NCBI GenBank assembly: GCA_900767915.1
Contig: CAAGAX010000060.1
Location: 1 to 64,000, forward strand
Direction: 5' to 3'
Length of the DNA: 64,000 bases
From: Acholeplasmatales bacterium
GTDB taxonomy: Bacteria; Bacillota_I; Bacilli_A; Acholeplasmatales; Anaeroplasmataceae
Shown: piece by piece, positions 53,513 through 63,305 of the stretch
How positions within the stretch are numbered: position 1 is the stretch's first letter
Layout of the letters: each line of letters begins with the position of its first letter
Program-made: the position numbers and the translations under genes
The notes under the pieces: model-generated
Told to the model about the DNA's origin: nothing
The model's database searches: none
The model's input: only the letters and a program-made list of their open reading frames with translations

Positions 53513-55087
53513 ATGTTAAAAACAGTTAATTTAGGATTACAATATGGCTCAAGAAAGCTATTTGAGCATGTAGATATTACCTTTAATAAGGGGAATTGTT
53601 ATGGTATTATAGGCGCAAATGGTGCTGGTAAATCAACATTTTTAAAGGTTTTGTCAGGTGAGGTTGAATCAACTACTGGTGAAGTAATACTTGATAAAAA
53701 TGAAAGAATGAGCGTTTTACGTCAGGATCAAAATGCATATAATAATGAAACAGTATTACATACAGTTTTATTAGGACATAAAAGATTAATTGAAATAATG
53801 GATGAAAAGGATGCCTTATATGCTAAAGAGGATTTTTCTGATGAGGATGGAGTTAGAGCTGCTGAATTAGAAGGAGAATTTGCCGAATTAGGTGGCTGGG
53901 AAGCTGAAAGTGATGCTGAAAGCTTATTAAATGGATTAGGTGTAGATTATGAATATCATCAAATGCTTATGGGAGAATTAGATGCTAAATTAAAAATCAA
54001 GGTTTTATTAGCTCAAGCTTTATTTGGTAATCCAGATATTCTTTTATTAGATGAGCCTACAAATAACCTAGATTATAAATCTACAAGATGGCTTGAAAAT
54101 TTCTTATTAAATTTTGAAAATACTGTTTTAATAGTTTCTCATGATAGACATTTTTTAAATAATGTATGTACACATATATGTGATGTTGATTTTGGAAAAA
54201 TTAAGCTTTATGTGGGTAATTATGAATTCTGGTATGAATCATCTCAATTAGCTTTACAGCAACAAAAGGATCAAAATAAGAAGTCAGAACAAAAGATTAA
54301 AGAGCTTCAGGAATTCATTGCGAGATTCTCTGCTAATAAATCAAAATCTCGTCAAGCAACAAGCCGTAAGAAGCTACTTGAAAAAATTAATGTTGAAGAA
54401 ATTGAACCATCATCAAGAAGATATCCATATATTGGATTTAAACCAAGCCGTGAGGTTGGTAATGATATTCTAATGGTTGAAAAATTAACAAAACCAGGTG
54501 TATTTGAAAATTTAACATTTACTGTTAATAAAAATGATAAGATTGCCTTCTTAGCTGAAAATTCATTACAAATAACAACATTATTTAATATTTTATCTGG
54601 TAAAGATAAGGATTTTACTGGTAAATTTAAATGGGGTGTAACAACTAATGTTGGTTATTTAATGCAAGATAATAAGGAATATTTCTCTAGTGATTTAAAT
54701 TTAATTGATTGGCTAAGACAATATTCAAAGGATGATCAAACTGAATCATTTATTCGTGGATGGTTAGGAAGAATGCTATTTAGTGGTGAAGAATCATTAA
54801 AGAAATGTAATGTATTATCAGGTGGAGAAAAGGTTAGATGTATTTTAGCTAAGCTTATGCTTGAATGTCCTAATATTTTAGTATTAGAGGATCCTACAAA
54901 TCATCTAGATCTTGAATCTATTACAGCATTAAATGAGGGTATGTCTAATTATAAGGGGAATATTTTATTTTCAAGTCATGATGCTGAATTACTTGAAACT
55001 GTTGCTAATAGAATAATTGCGTTCCATAAGGATGGAACATATGAGGACCGTTTAACAACATATGAAGAATTCTTAGACTTAGAATAG
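53513..55087 (+). CDS. ABC-F family ATPase, YkpA/YbiT type
   Basis: A 524-residue protein with two ABC domains and no membrane part. Domain 1: GANGAGKSTFL, signature MGELDAKLKIKVLLAQAL (degenerate) and LLLDEPTNNLD. The linker (about 245-310) is the P-site tRNA interaction motif region, rich in Lys and Arg. Domain 2 has a non-canonical Walker A (AENSLQITTLF, no Lys), LSGGEKVR and LVLEDPTNHLD; as I recall, the lost P-loop is usual in this subgroup. ABC-F proteins work on the ribosome. ATG 53513 follows AAGGAG. It lies 8 bases upstream of pcrA. Confidence 0.9.
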   Translation: MLKTVNLGLQYGSRKLFEHVDITFNKGNCYGIIGANGAGKSTFLKVLSGEVESTTGEVILDKNERMSVLRQDQNAYNNETVLHTVLLGHKRLIEIMDEKDALYAKEDFSDEDGVRAAELEGEFAELGGWEAESDAESLLNGLGVDYEYHQMLMGELDAKLKIKVLLAQALFGNPDILLLDEPTNNLDYKSTRWLENFLLNFENTVLIVSHDRHFLNNVCTHICDVDFGKIKLYVGNYEFWYESSQLALQQQKDQNKKSEQKIKELQEFIARFSANKSKSRQATSRKKLLEKINVEEIEPSSRRYPYIGFKPSREVGNDILMVEKLTKPGVFENLTFTVNKNDKIAFLAENSLQITTLFNILSGKDKDFTGKFKWGVTTNVGYLMQDNKEYFSSDLNLIDWLRQYSKDDQTESFIRGWLGRMLFSGEESLKKCNVLSGGEKVRCILAKLMLECPNILVLEDPTNHLDLESITALNEGMSNYKGNILFSSHDAELLETVANRIIAFHKDGTYEDRLTTYEEFLDLE

Positions 55088-55095
55088 GAGCTTAT

Positions 55096-57252
55096 ATGGA
55101 TGATATATTATCAGGTTTAAATGATAACCAAAGGCTAGCTGTAACAACAACTGAAGGACCAGTTATGGTTATGGCTGGAGCTGGTTCTGGTAAAACTAAG
55201 GTTTTAACAACAAGAATCGCTTATATTATTAAGGAAATGGGAATAATTCCTTCAGGAATTCTGGCTGTAACATTTACCAATAAGGCTGCAGGAGAAATGA
55301 AGGAAAGAATATCAAAAATGCTTGAAATGGAAACTAAGAATATGTGGATATCTACATTTCATAGTTTTGCAGTTAAGCTTTTAAAAATGGAGATTAATAA
55401 ATTACCTCCTTATAAATCAGGCTTCGTTATTGTTGATGAAGAGGATTCATTAAAAATTGTTAAGGATATAATGAAGCAAAATGAGATTACTGATTTTAAA
55501 CCAAAGGAAATAAAAAATCTTATTTCAAAGAATAAAAACTTTTTAAATTTTAGAATAAAGGATCCAAGCTTAAATAGTGTTTTTGTTGATGTTAATAGAT
55601 TATATCAAGAATATTTAAAAAAAGAAAATTTGATGGATTTTGATGATTTAATAATTAATGTTATAGAGCTATTTAAAAAGAATCCACTAGTATTAGAAAA
55701 ATATCAAAGAAAATTTCAATATATATTAGTTGATGAATTTCAGGATACTAATGCATTGCAATATCAATTAATGATGATGCTAGCAGCTAGATATCATAAT
55801 ATCTTTGTTGTAGGTGATGATTTTCAATCTATTTACTCATTTAGAGGAGCTAAGATTGAAAATATAAATAAATTTAGAAATGATTTTAAGGAAACTAAAT
55901 TAATATTATTAGAGAAGAATTATCGTTCTACAACTGAAATATTAAATTTAGCTAATTCTGTTATTGAAAATAATCCTAATCAAATTAAAAAGGTTATGGT
56001 TTCTAATAATAGAAATGGTATGAAGCCATTATATTATTCAGCATCATCTTCGTATGATGAGGTAATGTTTGTTATTGATAAAATAAAGAAGCATTTATTA
56101 GATGGTGATAAATATAGTGATTTTGCGATTATGTATCGTGCTAATTATATTTCTCGTAGCTTTGAGGATGCTTTAGTTAGATATGAGATTCCTTATAAAA
56201 TTTATGGCGGATTATCTTTCTTTGCTAGAAAAGAAATTAAAGATATGATTGCTTATTTACGCTTGATGCTTCATAAGGATGATGATTTCTCATTTAAGAG
56301 AATTATTAATGAACCAAAGCGTAAAATAGGTGAAGCAATTATTAATAAGCTTAACTTTATAGCTTTAAATCATAGCTGCTCATTGTTTGAAGCAATAGAA
56401 TATTATGATGGTAGTGGACTTGCAGCTACAAATTTAAAGGAATTTAAGAAATTTATTGATTCTACAGCATCTACAATTAATTATGTAAAGCTTCCCTCAT
56501 TAATTGATGATATATTAGATAAAACAGGCTATGATGATGCTTTAAAAAAGGATGAAGATTCATATGAGGATAGAATTGGTAATATTAAAGAATTCAAATC
56601 AGTATTAAAGGAAGCAACTGAATCTTATGATGAGGCTAATAGTAATGAAGAGGTTTTAGATGCATTGCTATCTGATTTAGCATTACGTAGTGAAAATGAT
56701 AATGTTGTTGATGAGAATACTGTAAGACTTACAAGCTATCATCAAGCTAAGGGACTAGAATTTAAGAATGTTTTTATGGTCGCAATGGAAGAAGGAATAT
56801 TCCCTTCTAATAATTGTGTTTCAAAAGAAGATGAAGAAGAGGAAAGAAGAATTTGTTATGTAGGAATTACTAGAGCAAAGGATAGGCTTTACTTAACTAG
56901 TGCTTCATCTAGATTTATGTATGGTAGTCAATCTAGTATGATTCCTTCTCGTTTTCTTAGAGAAATGAATAAGGATTATTATGATGATTATAATAAGCTT
57001 TTATTTAAGAAAAAAGCTAATGATGTTGTTATTAATAAGAAATCTCAAGCATCTACTAAGATAGAAACTAAAAAGGAAGTATCATTTAATACTTCTAATT
57101 CTAATTTTATTGTTGGAGATAAAATTAATCATAAGGCCTTTGGTGATGGATTAGTAGTAGGAGTTAGCGGTAATATGATTACTGTAGCTTTTAAGGCTCC
57201 ACATGGTATTAAAAATCTAATGGCTTCACATCCATCAATTAGAAAATTATAA
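55096..57252 (+). CDS. pcrA: ATP-dependent DNA helicase PcrA/UvrD
   Basis: A 718-residue superfamily 1A helicase used in replication and repair. Motifs: GLNDNQRLAV (Q motif), AGAGSGKTKVL (Walker A), TFTNKAAGEM, STFHSFAV, LVDEFQDTN (motif II), GDDFQSIYSFRGA (motif III), LEKNYRST (IV), TSYHQAKGLEFKNVF (V) and YVGITRAKDRL (VI). The C-terminal GDKINHKAFGDGLVVGV block is the Tudor-like, RNA polymerase-binding domain of PcrA. In Firmicutes ligA normally follows; here it is displaced 6.6 kb by an insertion. Confidence 0.97.
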   Translation: MDDILSGLNDNQRLAVTTTEGPVMVMAGAGSGKTKVLTTRIAYIIKEMGIIPSGILAVTFTNKAAGEMKERISKMLEMETKNMWISTFHSFAVKLLKMEINKLPPYKSGFVIVDEEDSLKIVKDIMKQNEITDFKPKEIKNLISKNKNFLNFRIKDPSLNSVFVDVNRLYQEYLKKENLMDFDDLIINVIELFKKNPLVLEKYQRKFQYILVDEFQDTNALQYQLMMMLAARYHNIFVVGDDFQSIYSFRGAKIENINKFRNDFKETKLILLEKNYRSTTEILNLANSVIENNPNQIKKVMVSNNRNGMKPLYYSASSSYDEVMFVIDKIKKHLLDGDKYSDFAIMYRANYISRSFEDALVRYEIPYKIYGGLSFFARKEIKDMIAYLRLMLHKDDDFSFKRIINEPKRKIGEAIINKLNFIALNHSCSLFEAIEYYDGSGLAATNLKEFKKFIDSTASTINYVKLPSLIDDILDKTGYDDALKKDEDSYEDRIGNIKEFKSVLKEATESYDEANSNEEVLDALLSDLALRSENDNVVDENTVRLTSYHQAKGLEFKNVFMVAMEEGIFPSNNCVSKEDEEEERRICYVGITRAKDRLYLTSASSRFMYGSQSSMIPSRFLREMNKDYYDDYNKLLFKKKANDVVINKKSQASTKIETKKEVSFNTSNSNFIVGDKINHKAFGDGLVVGVSGNMITVAFKAPHGIKNLMASHPSIRKL

Positions 57253-57260
57253 TATAAATT

Positions 57261-57304
57261 AAAATAAGCTGATGCGAGGTGAATCTTGTTTCAGTTTTAT
57301 TTTG
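57261..57304 (+). terminator. Candidate terminator after pcrA
   Basis: AAAATAA and CTGA (57261-57272) pair with TCAG and TTATTTT (57291-57304) around a bulge, then GTTTTT. Moderate. Confidence 0.5.
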
Positions 57305-57313
57305 TTTTTAAAT

Positions 57314-57354
57314 AAAAAGCATGATTTGGCGTTCACATCAAATCAAGCATTTTT
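57314..57354 (+). terminator. Second candidate terminator hairpin after pcrA
   Basis: AAAAAGC.TGATTTG (57314-57328) pairs with CAAATCA.GC.TTTTT (57339-57354). The symmetrical A and T tails allow it to work in both directions, closing pcrA and insulating the inserted block. Confidence 0.65.
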
Positions 57355-57439
57355 ATGACTGAAAAAATGAAAAAACAGCCAAAATCTGTGAACGTATAAT
57401 AGGCTCTTTCCACGATTAGTTGATAGATTTCTCTTTAAA

Positions 57440-59065
57440 AAAATGCTATTACACAATTTCGAATTCAAATTCATGTAATAGTATTTTAGTTTTTAAAGTC
57501 TCAAATTTTCATCTTCCAAACATTACTCTTTTTATCAATTTAATTAAATTAACTTTTCCTTCAGCAACGCCGTTATTATTTGCCATATCAATTGCATTAA
57601 TAACGGCATCTTTTTCTTTTAATAAAACATCAATATAGGAATTTATTAAATCAATATTAGCTTCCTAAGATTAGAAATCCACTCATCTAGTTTAGTACTA
57701 TCTTTTCCTAATATTAAATTTTTAAATGATGAATTAATCTTAAGTATGGATCCAATTTTAGGATATTTTTCAATGATTTCATCTAATTGGAATTGTGGAA
57801 TTATATTTTCTTTTTCATTATCAAAATAGAAAAGTTTCTTTATTGTTTTGGCATCGATGATATCTGAACATAATAATGAAATATTAAGATCTTTGTTTAT
57901 TCTTTTTTCTTTTAATATAAATCCTCCTAAAGCATCTGGAGTAATTTTATGACCTTTTTCTTTTTTAATATACTTAGCTATATCAACAGAAGATTTCCCA
58001 GATAAATAAAGCTTCATTATTTCATCTCTATATGTTGGTAATATACCTTCCTTTTTTTGACCATAATGTGCATTACAAGGATCAAAGTCAGGCTGTATAT
58101 ATTTCGTAATACAAGTTTACTGAAATTAGTAATTTTCCTAATTTCATTTATTGTTTTACCACTATCATATAATTCTTTAACTTTTTTAACACGTTCCATT
58201 TTATTTTCAATGGCTTTAGTATGGTCTTTCTCTTAAATGAGTGGAGTGAGGAGGAATGTCATTTTCTTTCATTTCTACATAATCTCTAACAGTAGAGATA
58301 CCTATATCATATTTTGAAGCTATTTCAACATAATTTAATCCACTATTATACTTTTTTCTAACTAAAAGGATTCTATTGTGCCTATCAAGAAGTAAATATT
58401 CAGCAAGATAAGTTAAATTACTTTCTTTAGGCGTAACAGCTATACGTCCTGTAATAATTGAAGAAGTTATATCACAGCATTTTTCAGCCATATTTTTTAA
58501 TAAATGAAATCTATCGGTTATTTGTTTATTGTAGCTTTAGAATCATTAATAGCTTTATTATATGACCAACTTCCATCTCTTGAGGCTGATCATATATTAG
58601 GATATTTGTTTAATTCGTTAGTAACATCTTCACATTCTCTAGAATTAATGATATTAATTATTTTTTTTGTTAGAATCAATAATCACAGTACCATATTTAT
58701 ATCTTCTTTTAGTAGCAAAATCATCTATAGCAATAGAAGTAATATCAGTACTATTGGTTACTATTATTTTGGTTTTTTAAGTACTTACATATTGAACTTT
58801 TCTTAGCTATAATACCCATATCACGTAAATCTTTAGAGGCTTGTATACTGCTCATATCCTTATTCAAGTTAACAATAGTTTTTATTAATCTATTTGTTTT
58901 ACGACCCTTAGGAGATATAAAATCAACTTTTTCTATAAATGTTTTTGTTGGACATTCTTTATTTCTGCAAATGTATTTTTTTCTTTCTAGTTCAATAAGT
59001 ACAGGTATTTCTTGTATTGGCAAATCGTAAAACTTAGAATGATGTAAGCGTATAATGCCCGACGC
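57440..59065 (-). pseudogene. ISL3-family transposase, multiply interrupted
   Basis: Minus-strand reading gives all parts of an ISL3 transposase in broken frames. The N-terminal zinc finger is DLPIQEIPVLIELERKKYIC with NKECPTKTFIEKVDF (58751-59050). A DDE segment IAIDDFATKRRYKYG with VIIDSNKK (near 58,670-58,740) is followed by several stops, then DRFHLLKNMAEKCCDI (58,480-58,515). The C-terminal portion follows in pieces to NLIKLIKRVMFGR and KFETLKTKILL near 57,470. At least five stops or shifts make it non-functional. Confidence 0.8.
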
Positions 59066-59138
59066 TATAAATAAAAAATCCCTAATGCAGAGTTATCCAC
59101 ATTAGGGCAACACGAAAAAGCTCATTTAATAGCCTTTT

Positions 59139-59800
59139 TTATTTTAATTTTAAATTTTCAGGTAATGAATCAGAATATGGCAATAAAGATTCAATTAATT
59201 CATCACTATATGTATTATGCTTAGCTAAGCTATTAAATACATATACTAAATAATCATTAATAATAAGGTTGTTGAATCTGGCAGTTTCAACAATGGAATA
59301 AATCATTGCACTTGTATCTGCTCCTAACTCAGAAAAACAGAATAGCCAATTTTTATTTCCAATCTTATAATTCTTTGCCATTCTTTCACTTTTATTATTA
59401 TCAATTGATAATCTTCCATCTAATGTATAATTCATTAGATTTTCGAAGTTATTATATGTATATGCCATTGCTTTACCCATTTGTGACTTAGGTGGAAAGA
59501 TATCATAATTTTTATCTAGCCAAGCTTTAAATTCCTTTATTACAGGAATTGCCAATTCCTGTCTTGCTTTATATATATCTTCAATCGATTTATTTTCTAG
59601 ATTATCTTCAATTTTATAAAGCTTATTAAAATAACCAATTGCTTTAGAACACAAGGAATTCATTAGCTTATATGCGTTATTATTTTTTGATATTTTTAAT
59701 ATATCAGTAAATTTACGCCTTGCATGTGCCAGACAATATACATTCGTTACGCCATCAAGCTTGCCATAGGCTTGATATATCCATCTATTCCCATTCTTAA
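59139..59800 (-). pseudogene. IS66-family TnpC transposase, C-terminal part
   Basis: The minus strand encodes AYGKLDGVTNVYCLAHARRKF, then an open frame of 174 codons from 59663 with KSQMGKAMAYTYNN, LDGRLSIDNNKSERM, GNKNWLFCFSELGADTSAM and YSIVETARFNN. These are the hallmark C-terminal catalytic blocks of IS66 TnpC. The N-terminal two thirds of TnpC is missing: the sequence joins directly to the start of TnpB at a shared DGY. A dead, internally deleted copy. Confidence 0.85.
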
Positions 59801-60142
59801 ATCAGTTGATCCAGGGGATACATATATTTTATTTATATTACTTAAATCAATCATAGTTTTCTTAAAGTATTTAAAATATTTAATAAATGATTTTCATCAT
59901 AATAATTTGAAACATGAATAATGATATTAGAAACCTCTAAATCAATAGTAGTACTTGGAATTTCAGTTACCATATCGGTTACATCAACAAACATTTTTTT
60001 CATTAAAATTTTGATTAATTTCCTTTATCCACTTATAGTAACTTGAATAAGCAATGTCTATGTTATTACAGTATGTCCTAACATAAATATTATTAGGTTT
60101 GGAAACTATTATTTCCTTTTTTCTTTCTAAAGTATATTTCAT
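59795..60142 (-). pseudogene. IS66-family TnpA and truncated TnpB remnants
   Basis: From ATG at 60142, with GGAGGATTTTT as ribosome site, the minus strand encodes a TnpA-like N-terminus (MKYTLERKKEIIV, then SSYYKWIKEINQNF). A frameshift near 60,000 leads to FVDVTDMVTEIPSTTIDLEV and LLNILNTLRKL, the TnpA C-terminus. TnpB starts at once, MIDLSNINKIYVSPGSTDLR and MGIDGY, then is cut off at about 28 codons by the internal deletion. Non-functional. Confidence 0.7.
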
Positions 60143-60251
60143 AATATAAAAATCCTCCATTCACATTTAATTATAGTGATTAGAGGAGATTTTATAAATA
60201 CGTCGTTTTTTTAATGTTCACGTTATATTATAAATGATTGTGTCCTGCAAC

Positions 60252-60323
60252 AAAAAAATAGTATTAGAAGTGCCCAGTTAATTGACATTTTATTGTCAAC
60301 TCACTGTCCTTTCCTCTAATACC
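60252..60323 (-). terminator. Terminator of the minus-strand toxin cluster
   Basis: On the minus strand GTATTAGA (60322-60315) pairs with TCTAATAC (60268-60261), enclosing a nested TTGACA/TGTCAA hairpin, and a run of seven T follows (A's at 60252-60258 on the plus strand). Confidence 0.65.
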
Positions 60324-60339
60324 ATTTTATAATTTGCTA

Positions 60340-60801
60340 TTATTTATTCTTTTTATTTTCTTTACTTATTTTTCTTAATTGTTTTAACTCTTCATTTTCT
60401 TCTTTGGTGAACTTAAACTCGTTATAATCAACAATTTCCCACCAAATTACAATGACAAGGAAATACAATATACTAATACCTAAAATGCATAGTATTACTA
60501 TTATAAACGCTTTTTCTGGGACAACATTTGTAATTAATCCATTAGTAAATATATCAACAAATAATAGGATTAAACTTAGAATTGCTAATAGTAGAAACAC
60601 ATAAAATGGAACGATTTTAAAATAATTATCAGGACAGTGTTCTTTGTCTTTAAATTTTATTATTTTTCTAAATATTGAATCATCCTTAACTCTATATTTG
60701 TATTTTAATTTCGTTGACATTGGTCTTCTAGTATCAAGACACATAGGAAATGCTACTAATAAAATTGACCATATAGTTACAACTAAATATAACAATTTCA
60801 T
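60340..60801 (-). CDS. Small membrane protein, candidate immunity protein of the RHS toxin
   Basis: A 153-residue protein with three membrane segments: residues about 3-20, 65-88 and 98-122, with a basic cytoplasmic loop (RVKDDSIFRKIIKFKDK) and a charged C-terminal tail. I know of no named family for it. It starts ten bases after the end of the RHS toxin gene on the same strand, the standard position for a cognate immunity protein in polymorphic toxin loci. A membrane immunity protein would fit a toxin that attacks membranes. Ribosome site AGGAGG. Function is inferred from position. Confidence 0.65.
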   Translation of the reverse strand: MKLLYLVVTIWSILLVAFPMCLDTRRPMSTKLKYKYRVKDDSIFRKIIKFKDKEHCPDNYFKIVPFYVFLLLAILSLILLFVDIFTNGLITNVVPEKAFIIVILCILGISILYFLVIVIWWEIVDYNEFKFTKEENEELKQLRKISKENKKNK

Positions 60802-60811
60802 ATTTTTCCTC

Positions 60812-61768
60812 CTAGAATCCCCAATTAATTTGTCCTAAGCCATAACTTAGTCCATATGTTGCAGCCGTTGTACCCCAAATTATTAATGCACTTTTTGTAA
60901 AGTTTTGAGAAATAGATTTAGCAAGGGAATTTGCCACTCTTCTTCCCCATAAGTTCATTACTTTTTGGTAACCAACACCAGTTCCGTATTTATCAAATGC
61001 TGTTAGAATCGCCTTAACACCTGTTTTTCCAACATCATCAAGATTACTTCCGATAGCTTTAAAGTGTTGAGCACCTCTTCCATTACTTAAGCCACCTAGT
61101 GTACCTAATCCAGTTGAAATCAAGGCTCCAAACCAACAAAAATCATCATGGAACACTGCCGAATCTAATGTGTATTGAGCAAAGCCCATTCCTGTCCCTG
61201 CAGCGATAGAACCAATTAATCCAATACCAGTATAAGCTAATGCCGTTGAGGCAACTGCAAATAGTCCATCCACTCCAGTTTGAAACCAATTTACATCACC
61301 ATATTGAACATACTGACTAATTGCACTAGCTGTTGTACCAATAGCAAACGATACAAACAATCCAACAATTAAAGAAATTCCAAAATGCCCACTAGGATCA
61401 CACTTATTTACAGGATCATTTCCACAATAAAAATATAAATTTAATCCATTAATATTTTTAGAATCTAAATACTCAATAGAATCAGGACTAATAAATCTAG
61501 AAGCTTTAGGATCATAATACCTAGCCTTTAAATAATAAAGCCCTGTTTCATTATCATAATAATATCCCTTATATCTAATAGGATTAATATATCCAGTATT
61601 ATGTTCATCAGAAATTTCATTATCCTTATTATCAAATATCTTATGATTGCCATAGCTATCATATTTATATTTTACAATAATGTTTCCATCAAAATCAATT
61701 AAAAAATTAATATTACCTAATAAATCATATTTATAAAAATAATAATTATTATTATAAATAAATCCCAT
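60812..61768 (-). CDS. RHS core and C-terminal toxin fragment
   Basis: 318 codons from a Met inside the broken gene. YD units (YKYDLLGNINFL, YKYDSYGNHKIF) lead into the RHS-associated core: NPIRYKGYYYDNETGLYYL, KARYYDPKASRFISPDS, YFYCGNDPVNKCDPSGH (ends near 128). The last 190 residues are the variable tip, hydrophobic and Gly/Ala-rich (SLIVGLFVSFAIGTTAS, GIGLIGSIAAGTGMGF), then AFDKYGTGVGYQKVMNLWG and a hydrophobic end. I cannot assign a nuclease or other catalytic motif; a membrane-acting toxin is possible. Confidence 0.7.
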   Translation of the reverse strand: MGFIYNNNYYFYKYDLLGNINFLIDFDGNIIVKYKYDSYGNHKIFDNKDNEISDEHNTGYINPIRYKGYYYDNETGLYYLKARYYDPKASRFISPDSIEYLDSKNINGLNLYFYCGNDPVNKCDPSGHFGISLIVGLFVSFAIGTTASAISQYVQYGDVNWFQTGVDGLFAVASTALAYTGIGLIGSIAAGTGMGFAQYTLDSAVFHDDFCWFGALISTGLGTLGGLSNGRGAQHFKAIGSNLDDVGKTGVKAILTAFDKYGTGVGYQKVMNLWGRRVANSLAKSISQNFTKSALIIWGTTAATYGLSYGLGQINWGF

Positions 61769-62435
61769 TACCTTATTATCATCATAAATAAATGTTAAAC
61801 CATTACTTGAATAAATTAAATTATCATTACTATCATAAATAAATTCAATATCATTCTTTTTAATTCTTAATCCATTGGAATTATATTTAAATATATTATT
61901 ACAATATTTCTCTAATAAATAACCATTCCATACTAATATATTATTACCTATTTTAATAGGATTTCCTAATAAATCCTATTCATAATTAATATCATTTATA
62001 GATACTAATAATTCATTATTATATTTATATCTATCTAATATATATTCCTTATCATCTAAAAGAGAAGTACTATACTTATAAATATATTTATTTAAAATAT
62101 TACCATTATTATCATAACAATAAATAATAGATTTATCTAATTCCTTATTATCCTCTCTTATAATTCTACCTAAACAATCATAGCTATATCTATTAATTAA
62201 TATACCATTTTTAAATACTCTATTAACATTTCCCATATTATCATAGCTATATTTATAATATTCGCCATCATTATAATAAATAGAAGAAGGAATATTACTA
62301 CTATTACATCCATTTTTTAAATAGCTAATTCTATATCCTAAAATATCATTAATATTATAATTGACTAATCTATTATTAAGATCATATTTTTTATTAATAC
62401 TATAATTATCTATATTTATATTACTTATATTTTCA

Positions 62436-63305
62436 TTAGAAATATTTATAATTATAATCTAATTTCTTATTATTAACCTTAATTATTTTATTAATTAATA
62501 ATCTCTTATTATAATTAAATATTTCACTAATTTTATTATTAATAATACTACCTAATAAATTATTATTATCATAATTATAAATTGTAGAGGTATTATTTAA
62601 TTCATCTTTAATATCAATATTTATATTATAAGTAGTAATTAGATTCTTATAGTTTATAGTAATAGTATTAGAAGATACTATTTTAGGGTAATAATCATAA
62701 CCATTAGTTATTTCATATTCACCATTAGGTGAATTAACTAATAATACTAAGCCTGTAGTATCAACTAAATCACCTATTTCATAATTAATATTTTTAGGTA
62801 ATGTTTTTATTGATATATTAGTAGGAGTAATGATTTCTGCTGAAGCTTTATATATAACATCAATTGTAGTTGTATCCATAAATATAGCTGTACCATTTGT
62901 TTTAACTATAATATTTATAGCATTTTGTTTTTTAAAAATATCAGTTAGATAAATATGAATTTTACCTGATAAATCATTAGTATAGCTAGATAATATTTCA
63001 TTATCTAATGAATAAATAGTTATATTAGTATTAGATGTTGGTTTAGTAATATATGGAATAATAAAATCTAATTTAGATATATTATCTAATGAATTTAAAT
63101 TTAAATAAGCTTTTAATTCATTAGAAGTAATGTTAAGAGTAATAGAATCTCTATTATATGTAATATTATTAGTATTTAAATTAATAGTATTAGTTAATGT
63201 TATAGTATTATCTTCTAATGTATTTTGAGTAATAATAGTATTAGTAATATTTAAATTATTATTTTTTAATGATTCTAAATATCTTTTAATTTTATTTTGA
63301 TCCAT
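62436..63305 (-). CDS. N-terminal fragment of the YD/RHS toxin gene
   Basis: An open frame of 289 codons with no signal peptide. Residues 1-155 are rich in Asn, Thr and Ile with alternating strands. About 160-235 resembles a bacterial Ig-like domain (LPKNINYEIGDLVDTTGLVL...YYPKIVSSNTITINYKN). The first YD-type units (STIYNYDNNNLLGSI, IFNYNKRLLINKI) precede the frameshift. Its start overlaps the holin-like gene by 31 bases. Extreme AT content, with poly-Asn tracts, is unlike the core genes. Confidence 0.6.
   Translation of the reverse strand: MDQNKIKRYLESLKNNNLNITNTIITQNTLEDNTITLTNTINLNTNNITYNRDSITLNITSNELKAYLNLNSLDNISKLDFIIPYITKPTSNTNITIYSLDNEILSSYTNDLSGKIHIYLTDIFKKQNAINIIVKTNGTAIFMDTTTIDVIYKASAEIITPTNISIKTLPKNINYEIGDLVDTTGLVLLVNSPNGEYEITNGYDYYPKIVSSNTITINYKNLITTYNINIDIKDELNNTSTIYNYDNNNLLGSIINNKISEIFNYNKRLLINKIIKVNNKKLDYNYKYF

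Larger units (their letters stand above)
57402..60226. mobile_element. Composite of decayed ISL3-type and IS66-type insertion sequences
   Basis: Two dead transposase loci lie head to tail on the minus strand between pcrA and the toxin cluster. GGCTCTTTC at 57402-57410 is like an ISL3-family end. GTAAGCG at 59044 is like an IS66-family end, and a rough match to it in the opposite direction (CGACG..TATTTATAAAAT) lies near 60195-60226. GTGAAC at 57389 and GTTCAC near 60216 form another weak inverted pair. No clean terminal repeats or target duplications were found, so the limits given are approximate. Confidence 0.6.
60812..63305 (-). pseudogene. YD-repeat/RHS polymorphic toxin gene, broken by a frameshift and a nonsense codon
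   Basis: The whole minus-strand gene would encode about 830 residues: an N-terminal beta-rich region with an Ig-like domain, a YD-repeat shell, the RHS core and a variable C-terminal toxin. A one-base shift near 62,440 breaks it after KKLDYNYKY, and the frame that continues (SNENISN, INKKYDLNNRL, YKYSYDNMGNVNR) is YD-repeat sequence. An in-frame TAG at 61976-61978 replaces the Tyr of a YEYDLLGN unit, after which YD repeats continue uninterrupted. Upstream and downstream fragments could still be expressed separately. Confidence 0.75.

Noticed and set aside
58504..58806. 100-codon plus-strand frame
   Set aside because: The complementary strand encodes recognisable ISL3 transposase blocks (DDFATKRRYKYG, DRFHLLKN).
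61976..61978. TAG read as an amino acid (recoding)
   Set aside because: A separate frameshift disrupts the same gene, and no other gene in the window needs TAG or TGA suppression.
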